The notes under the pieces are model-generated. The model made no database searches and was not told where the DNA came from. It saw only the letters and a list, made by a program, of their open reading frames with translations. Of a stretch of DNA of 28,697 nt, positions 10,238 to 20,269 are shown one piece after another. Position numbers and translations under genes: made by a program. This DNA comes from Gnetum montanum (Eukaryota > Streptophyta > Gnetopsida > Gnetales > Gnetaceae): positions 1 through 28,697 of the forward strand of contig MNCI01010786.1 in the NCBI GenBank assembly GCA_015680685.1, in the 5' to 3' direction. How positions within the stretch are numbered: position 1 is the stretch's first letter; every line of letters starts with the position of its first letter.

Positions 10238-10772
10238 GTTGCAAGGGTTAAGTATATTGAGATCGTTGTAAAGTGTGTTTTATTTAATTTTTGCTAAGTA
10301 CCTTTCATAAAATGCAAGAAGTTATCTTCCACTACATGCAGTTGTGGAAGATAAAGAGCATATTTTGAATTGTCATTTCTTTACTATGCTTAGACTTAAA
10401 TATAATATTTAGGCAATAACTTTTGTCCATTTGTTCGAGTTGGAAGTGTCAACTCTAGGCTATTTTCTTGATGAAGTGTTTAAGACTCATTATGATGATA
10501 TCAAAGCCTTGTAATACATTTTTTTTGTTCTATAGATCCTTTCTGATCTTACAAAGATGTAATTAAGTATCTAGTTTCAATTTTAGTACTCTTCTTCCTA
10601 TAGTCTATATAAGTTCTAAGGGAGTCCCTATCAATTATAGTTTAAGAATTCAAAAACATTTTATAAACATTTTGCATATAACATAACATAAAATAGCAAA
10701 GTGGGTTGTAGTTTCATCAAAAAATGCAGCAAGTGGTGGGTTACGTCCTAAAACCCAAACAAGTAGTGGCAA
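10238..10772. other. AT-rich spacer
   Basis: No gene, RNA or element boundary is seen. Confidence 0.5.
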
Positions 10773-10865
10773 AATACTATTCTTTTATCTGTAAACTGCA
10801 TACTAATAAATGTGATAATACTATTCTTTTATCTGTAAACTGCATACTAATAAATGTGATAATAC
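10773..10865 (+). repeat. Exact 44-bp tandem duplication
   Basis: Two identical 44-base units beginning AATACTATTCTTTTATCTG, followed by the first five bases of a third. Confidence 0.95.
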
Positions 10866-10974
10866 GAGTTAAGATTGATTATTATCATTGTTATTATTGA
10901 AATGTTAGCAGAGGTATCAATGCAAGAATAAGATAATTTTCTTTTCAAACCATCTATAAAAACAGAACATTTAA

Positions 10975-11157
10975 ATCAAAGAGATAAAGCCGTTGCCTGA
11001 GGCCTGCAGTGGAGGTCTCCACATGCTTGGGGCCAAGCACGAGGCTGTAGATATCTATACTGGGTATCTTGTTTCCACGGGAAGAGTGGGGACAAACTAC
11101 GCCCCACTCTCGCTCAGCATCGCCCCAGATGGGTTGGTCTTGGCCAAAATTAATTTA
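10975..11157. other. GC-rich island with open frames on both strands
   Basis: This patch is clearly richer in G and C than its AT-rich surroundings. On the + strand a 61-codon frame is open from a stop at 10972 to TGA at 11158-11160 and includes AVDIYTGYLVSTGRVG. The - strand also has a long open frame, including IDIYSLVLGPKHVETS. I do not recognise either product. It could be an exon fragment, a captured gene piece or part of a transposon. Confidence 0.35.
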
Positions 11158-12480
11158 TGATAACGTCAATCGTTATCCTTAGAAAAAAGTGCACCTAATT
11201 AATTGAACTTTGTCCCATGTTGACCATTTGCGCTCCATTTCGTTCCAACGGAGTATCCCACGCGTACCCAAGTTTGACGAGTGGCCAACGAACGAACGAC
11301 GGTATCTCGAGGCGTAACGTCAATCGCCTTTCTTGGAAAAACTGCACGTAAGTAATTAAATTTTGTGTTGGCTAACGAACACCATTCTTCAAAAAAGTGT
11401 AACCAATTAATTAAATTTGGTCTAATGCTGACCTTTTGCATTCCATCTCATTCCAAGGGAGTATACCACACCTAACCGAGTCAGGGATGCAATAAATATT
11501 AGGACTTGACTCATTCAAATTAAGGTAATCATGACAATAAAATTATGATTTTTGTGGAATGCGGGTGCAATTTTGATAACATAAATAGTATAGTGGTGAA
11601 ATAAAAGTGACAATTTAAAGAAACAAAAAAAAAAAAACAAACTTTACCATGTAAATTAATTTATGATAACATTAATCACCATCCTTGAAAAAAGTGCACC
11701 TAATTAATTAATGTTTGTCTTATGCCAACTTTTCACACTCCATTTCATTCCAACACATAACAAAGTTAAGGATTTGAGAATATTTGGGTTTGACACTCAT
11801 TCAAACCAGGGTAAGCATTATAATAAAATTATGATTTTTGTGAAATGCAATTTTGATAACATAAATAGTATAGTGGTGAAATAGAAGTGACAATTCAAGG
11901 AAACAAAAAACAAACTTGACCATGTAAATTAATTTATGATAACATCAATTGCCATCCTTGGAAAAAGTGCACCCAATTAATTAATGTTTGTTTTATGCCA
12001 ACTTTTCACATTCCATTTCATTCCAAGGGAGTATCCTACACGTAACAAAGTCAAGGATTTGAGAAATATTTAGGTTTGACACTTATTATAATAAAATTAT
12101 GATTTTTGTGGAATGCAATTTTAATAACATAAATAACGTTGAAATAGAAGTGACAATTTAAGGCAAAAATGTCTCACTATAAATAATTTCACTACCTACA
12201 TCAATCCTCCAATTAATTGGGGAGCTTCCAATCAAATGGTGAAATTAATAAAGATGTCAAAAATAAAATTAAGGTAATTGCCATCCTTTAAAAAAAGTGC
12301 ATCCAATTAGTTAAAATGTATTCCATAAAAGATTCCATTCCAATGCATAAATTTTGCATTTCTTTTCATATTAAGGGCATGTAATGTTCTTTTGCAAATT
12401 GTCAAAGATCCGAGAGATATTTGGGTTTGACACCCATTCAAATCATCAATGCCAAGGATAAGCATTAAAATAAATTGATG
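11150..12480 (+). repeat. Degenerate tandem array, unit about 273 bp
   Basis: Four to five diverged units share this order: CATGTAAATTAATTTATGAT, a CAATYGCCATCCTTG block, AAAAAGTGCACC, TAATTAATT, a CCATTTCATTCCAA block, AAGGATTTGAGA, and ATAATAAAATTATG. The GTGCACC landmark falls near 11189, 11397 (GTGTAACC), 11694, 11967 and 12297. The two best-preserved neighbours are 273 bases apart, while others are about 297 and 330. Partial units complicate 11189-11400. No coding frame is conserved across units. Confidence 0.7.
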
Positions 12481-13360
12481 GTTCATATATTGTGGTTAGA
12501 ACACCATAATAGCTTAATTTCAGCAATGGCTATAACTTTGATCCATTTATCCTCCTTTTTAATGAGTCATATTTTAATTTGAGGTCCTTCTTTGCTTCAA
12601 ACATGATGATGCCCATATGCAAGTAAGCAATGTTTTAAAAGTGACACCTCAGTTTACAAAAGGTTAAGTTGTTTGAAAAGTTTTAAATATGTATAATTTG
12701 AATATATAAATAAGAAACATTTAATAATATTTTTACTTGATTCATTTTCTATTATGTAAGAATAATAAATTATTCAATAAAATTTATGTTTATCTTAAAA
12801 CTTGTTAAAAAGTGGAGCTAAACAAAAAAGCATTACATAAGTTTCTATTACACATCTCTTAAGGAGATTAAGGGCTTTTTAGAATAATATTCATTTATTA
12901 AAAAGAAAAGAGAAAAGAGAGAGAGAGAAAGCATTGAAAGGAAAGAGGCTTCTACTAAAATCAAGAAGATATTTATTCAAACTTTACAAATCCCTTGAAA
13001 TTTTGAACATTATAGAGTAATTTAACATGTATTTTTTTACCTCTTCAATTGAAAATTCGCATCCACTCACTATATCAATGTAATCCTTCTTACATCAATG
13101 CAATTGTGTTGATTCATTGTTTGTTTTCAACTATAAATATGTATGCACCTATGTGTGTGGATTCACATCTCACCAAAAATCTGTTTCAAACATTTCTAAA
13201 TCAGAAACATATGAGGAGACATTTTCAGTAAAAAGTTTAAAAATTTAAGTGTTAAGTACAACCATATATATTTTTTCCTTATTATATTAATAAATTTGAA
13301 ATTTATATATATACTACATCGCTCATTTGTGTTTCCTACTATGTTTCAAATTCTGTGAGT
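12481..13360. other. AT-rich spacer
   Basis: No gene is seen. A purine-rich GA microsatellite lies at 12901-12931. A TATA-like CTATAAATATG near 13131 may belong to the degraded forward LTR piece that follows. Confidence 0.45.
12901..12931 (+). repeat. GA-rich simple repeat
   Basis: A purine run of AAAAGA and GAGAGAGA type. Confidence 0.7.
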
Positions 13361-13432
13361 ATTTGAGACTTGTGACACAATTGCATTTATGGCATTATTT
13401 GAGACTTGTGACACAATCACATTTATGGCATT
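13361..13432 (+). repeat. 36-bp tandem duplication
   Basis: Two adjacent 36-base units beginning ATTTGAGACTTGTGACACAA; they differ at only a few positions. Confidence 0.9.
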
Positions 13433-13671
13433 GTTTGATCAATAGGTAGTAGCACTCTATCGGTTTGGTTTTGTGATTTTTGTACTAGTTAAAGAGTACT
13501 TGTAGAGTTTGTTGTGTAGAGTCTTGTTCAAGGAGATGAACTTGGATGCTTTTATGAATAGAAATAAAATCAAGATTGATTTTCTTCCATTGAAGCACTT
13601 TGACTTAGCTTAGATTTACTTTCGATGCATTTTATTTCAAAGTAATTTATCAAATGTTATTTAGCATAATT
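13433..13671 (+). mobile_element. Truncated forward LTR fragment (B-like)
   Basis: The block GAATAGAAATAAAATCAAG, GATTGATT, GCACTTTGACTTAG and TTAGATTTACTTTC matches 1780-1850 of LTR B in the same orientation. It stops where a reverse-orientation LTR end begins at 13672. The 5' limit is uncertain, possibly as far as the TATA-like site near 13131. Confidence 0.6.
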
Positions 13672-13895
13672 GATGAGCGGTGAAGGGTATCCTATGCCCA
13701 ATCATACGAATCATAGAGCGCTCACACATGATCCGGTCGAATTCTATGGACTTTATAGTTTCTGGTGCACTAGTCTTCTTGAAAGTGAACCTTGCCCTAA
13801 GGTTGTTCGTTGTCTTCCTGATTACACTTGTGAAGCATAATGGTATGGTTAAGTGTAATCGAGGCATATGATTTTTATCATTTTTTGTTTTATGG
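13672..13895 (-). mobile_element. Reverse-orientation LTR 3' end fragment
   Basis: It begins TGATGAGCGG and continues with CATACGAATCA, GATCCGGTCGAATTC and GTTCGTTGTCTTCC, matching in order the reverse complement of the last 220 bases of LTRs A and C. It ends abruptly at a second identical-type terminus at 13896. Confidence 0.65.
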
Positions 13896-14028
13896 TGATG
13901 AGTGGCGAGGTACCCCTACACTCAACTATACAAATACAAGCGTTTCACACGCGATCCAGTCGAACTCCAAGGACTAAGTGCTTACGCGCCTTAATGGAAC
14001 ACTTAAGGTTAATCAATTGCAAACGTTT
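13896..14028 (-). mobile_element. Second reverse LTR 3' end fragment
   Basis: It begins TGATGAGTGGCGAGGTACCC and matches the reverse complement of the end of LTR A up to a GGTTAATC block near 14010. Beyond that the similarity to A is lost. It may be the end of a longer, diverged LTR that continues into 14029-14400. Confidence 0.6.
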
Positions 14029-14352
14029 TTGATATTGTTGTATGTTGCTGAGATGCAGGTGTGGTTTCAGCCGTTGGTGCATCTGTCACGTCCTGCTCAC
14101 TCGCTACAGGCGTTTACCCCAGCATCCAGAGAGAAGGCCACCGTCTGCAGCAGGTGCGTTGCTGTCAGATGTGCACCACTCATAGCAACAAGAGGCTAAA
14201 ATATGGGTTGCATGTGGCCAGAGAAAATAGAAGAAAAAAATAAAATAGCGGCTACTGATGGACATGCACTGCCAGCCGCTACGTGTTTCAAAAAGAAAGA
14301 TTGGCCTCCCTCTTTATAGCAGCCCTATGGGAGAAACCCTAACCCTAAACTG
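14029..14352 (-). promoter_or_regulatory. Promoter-like stretch with telo-box and TATA box
   Basis: On the - strand a telomere-type motif (14334-14350; the + strand reads AAACCCTAACCCTAAAC) lies about 15 bases upstream of CTATAAAGA (14311-14319). It is followed by a G+C-richer stretch down to about 14040 without a long reading frame. Telo-boxes are known promoter elements in plants. Because an LTR terminus of the same polarity lies at 13896, this may be the U3 promoter and R region of a diverged LTR rather than a gene promoter. Confidence 0.4.
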
Positions 14353-15445
14353 TCATTTGCCGTCAACACGTTGCATCACTGTTACAAATGTTTTAACAAA
14401 CGTTTGTAAATATGTAATTCTTTTTTTAAAAAATATGAAAATCAATTCATTAGACTTGCACAAATTATGCAGTCATTACCATGTTTTATAATTTAAAGAT
14501 ATGCTATTTTGTTGGCATTTTTCAGGTGGCTTATCTTTTCTCTTGATTTTATTTCTTTTCTTTTCTCAATGGAATTCTTTAATATCACTTTCTCTCTCCA
14601 AGGGGCAATTGGTACCAATAGCATGATTGATAGGTTACATTGATGTCATCTTTTAGAGGCCTGTGCAAAGCATGTGGTGCATTATTTATCATGTGCTGGT
14701 GTAGTGCTTGCTCATTTAGCAATTGAAATTCATAATTTTTATTTTATTTTATTTATGTGTGGTTGAGGACATTTTGTGTATATTTTTCTTTTTTCATAAA
14801 ACCAGTATAGCATTTGTTGAATTCCTATGAATTTGATTTGTGCATTTTGGCTACTTTGCAACTATAATTTTCTACATGTGCATTGATGATGGCCCCATGC
14901 CTAGCATGGGTGAGGTTGACCTCAACAACTACATGATGAAAAATGGTTACAACATGCAAATTTTGGTGGTGTTTTAATGGTTCATCTTTGTTGTTGTCTG
15001 GAGGATTGACCCAAGAGGCATTGGCAAAGAATACAAAACACCATTGCAAGTCTACCACTGACATTTCATCTCTGCGCTTGATTTAGTTATGTCAAACCAT
15101 GCTGAAGAGTGCTTGTTACAATGAAATGAGGCTATGATGGGGAGATGGTAATGAGGTTATGGAGAGATGGTTATAAGCGTTAACAATAAATTCTAAGTAT
15201 TGACACCATGGCCATAATGTGGTACTGATGTGTATGTTAGGTCATTCAAATGTGTGGCTTACTCAACAAATGTGTTTGAGGAACCAACACTTTGATCCTA
15301 GGTTTCTTTGACAATTAGGCTCCTTCGTCATGTTTGGATCCATTAGCCTTTACTGGTCATTTGTCTTGGAAATTTGCATCCCTATTTTTTTTTGTGGGGT
15401 GAAACCTTCATTGGGTTTCTTTGCCAAGGTCGATTAGATCTAGTT
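14353..15445. other. Spacer with no supported gene
   Basis: No recognisable domain in any frame. A + strand frame around 14885-15160 is moderately open but interrupted and matches no family I know. The region may be the 3' part of the Tat-type element to its right. Confidence 0.45.
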
Positions 15446-15573
15446 TTCCTGTTGAGTGAGTTGTGTTACACTCAATGAAGTTGGGGGTTATCCCATTAAA
15501 CAAGATGTGTTATGTTTAATGGACTTAGTGATTTTCCATTGAATGAGATGCATTACATTCAAGTGGACTTGGA
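15446..15573 (+). repeat. Three-unit hairpin array (43-44 bp period)
   Basis: Three consecutive units each hold a perfect 7-bp inverted repeat around a 10-base loop. Stem starts are 15452 (TTGAGTG...CACTCAA), 15496 (TTAAACA...TGTTTAA) and 15539 (TTGAATG...CATTCAA). Loops are AGTTGTGTTA, AGATGTGTTA and AGATGCATTA. Each stem is followed by a related TGAAGTTGG or TGGACTTGG tail. The stems differ but pair fully in all three, so base changes in one arm are matched in the other. The spacing is not a multiple of 3, which argues against protein coding. Confidence 0.75.
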
Positions 15574-16114
15574 GGTGGAGCATGAAAAAGGATGTCACAT
15601 GGCCATAAATGCATGAATGTTAGACATTGGTTAACATTATTGCTCAAGGTATGAAAATTCATAATCAAGCTAAGGAGTTGGGTTTAAGGAGTGGTATTAA
15701 ATGGAGGAAATGGTACAAGCACTCTTGACATAGCAGGACAAGCTCATCAAATATTGTATGTTAAGGCAGTGTAGTGGCTTGGTACTATAATGAAGTACAT
15801 CCTTGCAATGGCTTTAGGCTTCATCTCACAAACACAACTCCAAGAGGACAAGAAAACCAAGCAAATAAAGCATGTTATAATTTGACAATGCCTACAATTC
15901 ACATAGCAAGATACCAAAGTTTCTAGTTTAAAGCCATGGTAGGCCAAGGTACTAGTTTAAGGCCCTAGTAGGCCATGTTGTCAATTTAAGATTGTAGCCG
16001 ATCGTGGTATCAATTTAAGGCCTTGAAAAGTTGTATTGAAGCAGGCTCGCTTGTTGATGGTTGTTGATGTCGTGGCCGCTGAAGGCTACATATAGGTCAC
16101 ATGTAATAAGGCCT
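15574..16114 (-). other. 3' flank of Tat-type pol
   Basis: No gene is seen. The stretch lies directly after the pol stop on the - strand and carries a block of the 29-bp motif. It probably represents the element's 3' untranslated region. Confidence 0.4.
15921..16030 (+). repeat. 29-bp motif block 1
   Basis: About four units of the form CTAGTTTAAGGCC, variable spacer, GTAGGCCATG. It lies about 90 bases beyond the pol stop. Confidence 0.65.
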
Positions 16115-17250
16115 TTAATAGGAATGGTTGACTGGATTGGCCCACTCATTCCCATCCATGTCAGCTATCCAGAATGCTTTGTTGTTGTAGGCTCCGATGA
16201 TAAGGAAGGACCCTTCCTAGTTGCCTAAGAATTTATTTGCATGCTCACGAATGACTTTGTGGACCAGGTCACCTTTCTTGATCTTACACTTGGTTAAGTT
16301 ATGTTGGTGCTAATGTTTCTACCTCTCTTGATACTACTCAACATGAGCAAGTGCTTGCACATGTTGCTCCAGCATTGAGTCCAGATCCATTGTCCACAAC
16401 ACCTTGCTCTACTCATCATTGATGAAGTTAGATAGGGCTACTAAAAGTGATAATACATGTACATCAAGAGGTAAAACACCTTCAAAACCATAAACCAAGT
16501 TATAAGGTGTTACACCAATTACTGTATGGTAGATTGTACGATAGGCTCAAAGTGCATGGATAAGCTGCTCATGCCATTTGTGCTTGCTATTGTTGAGCAT
16601 CTTATTAAGTAAATTGATGATGGCCTTGTTGCTTGCTTCTGCTTGTCCATTGGCTTGAGGGTAATAAGGAAATGAGAAAGAATGCTTAATTCCTAGGTTT
16701 TGATAGAAATATTTTGTTTCTTGGCTACTAAATTGTAGTCCATTGTCTGTGACTATGGTCATGGATATGGAAAAATGATATACAATATTATCTAGGATGA
16801 ATTTACAGACTTGTTTAGATGTAGTCTTTCTCAAGGGAATAGCCTCAACCCACTTAGTAAAGTATTTGATTACAGTGATGATGAAGTTATGTTCTACAGA
16901 AGACTTAGGCATTATAGGTCCAATGATACCCAACCCCCATCATTGAAATGACCATGTTAGTTGAGTAGTGTGTAACTCAGTTGGTGGTACATGTATGAGA
17001 TTACTATGTTATTGGCATGTGTCATAAGTCTTAACCTTTTATAAGGTCAATAATAACCTAACCGTCTAATCTTAGTGGCCATAGTTATAGGTTCTATATG
17101 TCCTTCATAAACACCCTTATGAACCTTCTCTAGGACTATTTTGGCTTTAGTTTTACCCAAGTACTTTAACAATACACCATCATAGGACTGTCGACATAAT
17201 GTGTTATCATCTACAATGACATACTATTTCGATCGTTTATGTATAACATC
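16115..17250 (-). other. Integrase portion of pol remnant
   Basis: The zinc-binding region reads VHKGVYEGH...RRLGYY. The catalytic core has WGLGIIGPI, where family members have Asp at the fourth residue; here GGT encodes Gly (16928-16930). It also keeps TDNG and GQAEASNK, so the second and third acidic residues of DD35E remain. The C-terminal part (YGFEGVLP, KKGDLVHK, DMDGNEW) matches Tat-type integrase tails. Confidence 0.8.
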
Positions 17251-17559
17251 CTTTTGAGCAATAGTTAGGACTTGTGAAGATGCATCATGCATGAGATAAA
17301 ATTTGATATCATCATACCACTCCTTGGTAGGAGTAGTATGAACTACGGCTATAAAGGTATCCTTAGTGCTTTATGTGATGGAAATGGCATAGTCCATAAT
17401 TAAGGTGGGAAACCTACTAAACACATTTGACATTACACTAAGGGCTAATGTTGTAATGGTGTTATCCATGACATTCTCATTTCAAGCTATGTGTTGGATA
17501 TCAACATTTATGAATTGTTGTAACAATCACTTCCCTAGGTCACAGTAAGATTGTAAATA

Positions 17560-17830
17560 TTTGGCTTTGCATGCATAAAACTTGGTTACTTGGTTAACCA
17601 TAAGTTGGAAATTACCTTTTATCATTAATCGTTTGATTTCTAGGTTACAAGCTACCATCATCCATTTGATCAAACCCTCATACTCCACTATGTTGTTGGT
17701 ACATGGAAATTCAAAACAATAGGTAGAGGATCAGATTTCACTAGATGGGAATGTTATGATTGCAACAACACTAGCCCCATGGGTAGTTGAAGCTCTTTCA
17801 AAGTGCATGATTACCTCATAGCCCTTAGGC
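17560..17830 (-). other. RNase H portion of pol remnant
   Basis: HFERASTTHGA corresponds to the family's FDGASS.HGAG start with the catalytic Asp changed to Glu. CTNNIVEYEGL keeps the catalytic Glu. IKGNFQLMVNQV corresponds to GDSQL.VNQV with the second Asp changed to Asn. A TGA interrupts the domain at about 17728. Confidence 0.7.
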
Positions 17831-18433
17831 ACTTGGCTAACAATGTTGATGTGCTCATCAGAGAACTCAGGATCTATGATTTCTTGGTCATCAATAGGAA
17901 AAACAGTAAGTTGTACAGCTATAGCTTGACCCTTCATTGAGGATTGAGAGATGTAATGAAGGTTAAACTCCATTGTTATGGGTTTCCATTGGGCTATACA
18001 GCTACTCTCATAGATGTTTGTTGTTATGGCTTTGAGTACGTTATCTTTGCAAATGACATTGACTTGGCTTTTGAAGAGTAGTGTCTCCACTTCTTTAATG
18101 AGAAGACTATTGCTAGACAATACTTCTCCACTTCAGTGTATTGTGTTTCATGGGCAACTAATGCATCACCAAGGTAGTATACTAATATTTCTTCTTCATC
18201 ATCATGTTTATGATAAAGTAGAGAGGTAATGGACGTGTAAAAGATATCAAGGTAGATGTAAATCGTTTACTCTTTTGTGGAGGATAGATAGTCGGTAGTT
18301 GTGCCAATTCTTGCTTATGGTTTTCAAAGACTACTTGGCATTGAGTTGTCTAGTAATAGTGAACTCCTTTTCTACGCAAGTGTTGCATGGGTTGTAATTT
18401 ATTTGTAAGCCTAGCGATAAACCTATGGATAAA

Positions 18434-19240
18434 TTATAATCTACCTTGTAATCCTTGAATCTCCTTAAGGTTAGTAGGTGCTGCTAATTTAGATATGGCC
18501 TTAACCTTATTAGGATTGTCATGTATTCCTACTTTAGATACTATAAAGCCAAGCATCTTACTGGTCTTAACATCGAAGACACACTTCTTGGGGTTAAGCC
18601 TAAGTTCATACTTAAGGCATTCTTTAAGCACAAGATCTAGGTCATTAATATGATCATTCACCACTATGGACTTAATGGCTATATCCTCCACATAATCATT
18701 AAGAAGACCTAGCATGTAATCACTAAAGATATAGGTCATGACTCTTTGGTGAGATGCTCCTATGTGCTTAAGGCCAAAGGGCATCATGATATAGCAAAAG
18801 GTACTCTAAGAGGTTATGAAGGCCATGCTATGTTGATGTTTTGGGTTGATCCTAATCTAGTTATATCCTGAAAACCCATCCATAAAGGACAATAAGGCAT
18901 GTTCAGTTGTAGTATGGATAAGTTGATCAATATTAGGCAAAGGAAAGTCATCCTTGATGGTCACTTTATTTAGGTCTTAGAAATCGAGGAAAATATGGAT
19001 ACTCCCATTTTTCTTAAGGACTACCACTATGTTGGACACCCATTCTACGTAGTTGATAGCCCTAATGAAAATAAATTGACAGAGTTTTGTGATTTCATCA
19101 TAGACCACCAGGGCCAAATTAGGTCTAATCTTATGCACTTTTTGCTTAAATAGTCTAATGCTAGGGTTTAGTATGATGTTGTGTTGTACTAGGAATGGGT
19201 CTAGGCCTAGCATATCTTCATATGACCAACCAAAGACCTT
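18434..19240 (-). other. Reverse transcriptase portion of pol remnant
   Basis: Motifs in order: GLDPFLVQH, WVSNIVVVLKKNG, LDF*DLNK, KDDFPLPNIDQL, MPFGLKHIGASHQR, then NDYVEDIAIKS. The last is the YxDD active site with the first Asp changed to Glu. LGFIVSKVGI and the following P.N..EIQGLQGRL belong to the thumb and connection. Three stops interrupt the fingers-palm region. Confidence 0.85.
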
Positions 19241-19774
19241 GATGTTGTCTTGTAGGACCTTGGTGATGTCTTGAGCTTGTTGAGGTTCTAGTGAGGAACT
19301 TAGTTTTAGTATTTTCTACTCACCATTATGTGTCATGACAAGAATCTCAATGAGAGAGTCTTCAATTATGTTACCTACCTCTAAGTCAAGGGTTTTGACT
19401 AGGTTTTTAGGCCATTCTAGAGGTTTCTCTATCGAGGCTACAAGTTTAACAAGACCCTCATGCTCAAGATCTAGGCAATTGAGGTTAATACACTATTCAA
19501 CATCACCATGAGGCCACTTAGGCTCAAAGGTAAAATGATTTTCTCCTAGGTACTCATATTTTGATCTTGCATGTCAACCATAAGCACATAAGTGACACCT
19601 AGGTAAAGATAAGTAAATAATGCTAAAAGGCTATGAAATTATGCAAAAATATGCTACTTTAATGCCAAACAAAATGCAAATGGGGTCATAGGTAGAGATA
19701 GGTAGTTGCAATGAAATAAGGCTAACAACAAGGTCAAAACAAGTGAAACAAGGTCACAATAGGTCATAAGCTTT

Positions 19775-19862
19775 GCCAGTTTAAAGCCATAGTTGGCATG
19801 ATGCTAGTTTAGAGTCTTAGTGGACTATGATGCTAGTTTAAGGCCTTAGTGGGCCATGGTGA
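19775..19862 (+). repeat. 29-bp motif block 2
   Basis: Three consecutive 28-29 base units. The third is CTAGTTTAAGGCCTTAG followed by TGGGCCATGGTG. It lies about 220 bases upstream of the readable pol start. Confidence 0.75.
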
Positions 19863-20120
19863 CATGGTACCAAATGGTGGTTAGGGAATGTCAAAACCCA
19901 AAATTTGACACAAATTCAAGGCTAAATAATGATTAATAAAGGCTATAACAAAGAGAATACAAAGAAGCATGAAGTTATGTAGAGGCTATGCACGATCAAA
20001 AGATCAACCATGTAAAACAAGACAAAAAGCAAATCAAAACATCATGGGATAAGGTAAAATCAAGAAAAAAGGGTTACATATGGTAAAACATGGTGAATAT
20101 AGGTAAAAAAGGATTAGATT

Positions 20121-20160
20121 TTTCTAGTTTTAGGCCTTAGCGGGTCATGGTTTAAGGCTT
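20121..20160 (+). repeat. 29-bp motif block 3
   Basis: One good unit, CTAGTTTTAGGCCTTAG then CGGGTCATGG, followed by the start of another. Confidence 0.6.
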
Positions 20161-20269
20161 CCATTTGTGGTTAGTTTTGCAGTATTTGAGGGCTTTAGAA
20201 GTTGCAAATAGGATCCTAGGATGCATACAAGGCTATCTGGTGTTAGTTTGAGGTGTCTATGGGCCATTT

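Larger units (their letters stand above)
16115..19560 (-). pseudogene. Ty3/gypsy pol remnant, Tat-type lineage
   Basis: On the - strand one largely continuous frame runs from about 19560 to TAA at 16115-16117. In order it carries reverse transcriptase (MLGLDPFLVQH start, KDDFPLPNID, MPFGLKHIGA), a connection region, RNase H, an integrase zinc-binding region, the integrase core and a C-terminal domain ending in DMDGNEW. MPFGLK..GA and the GLDP opening are typical of the Tat/Ogre-type lineage rather than chromoviruses; no chromodomain is seen. More than ten in-frame stops occur, and catalytic residues are lost in each enzyme. Gag and protease were not found upstream. Confidence 0.85.

Noticed and set aside
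14334-14350. Interstitial telomere
   Set aside because: Only about two telomere-type repeats are present; better described as a telo-box.
14825-15064. 79-codon - strand open frame, and + strand frame over the same bases
   Set aside because: Neither shows a known motif; the + frame is broken by stops and the - frame is short.
18014-18229. 71-codon + strand open frame
   Set aside because: Antisense shadow of the connection region of the pol remnant.
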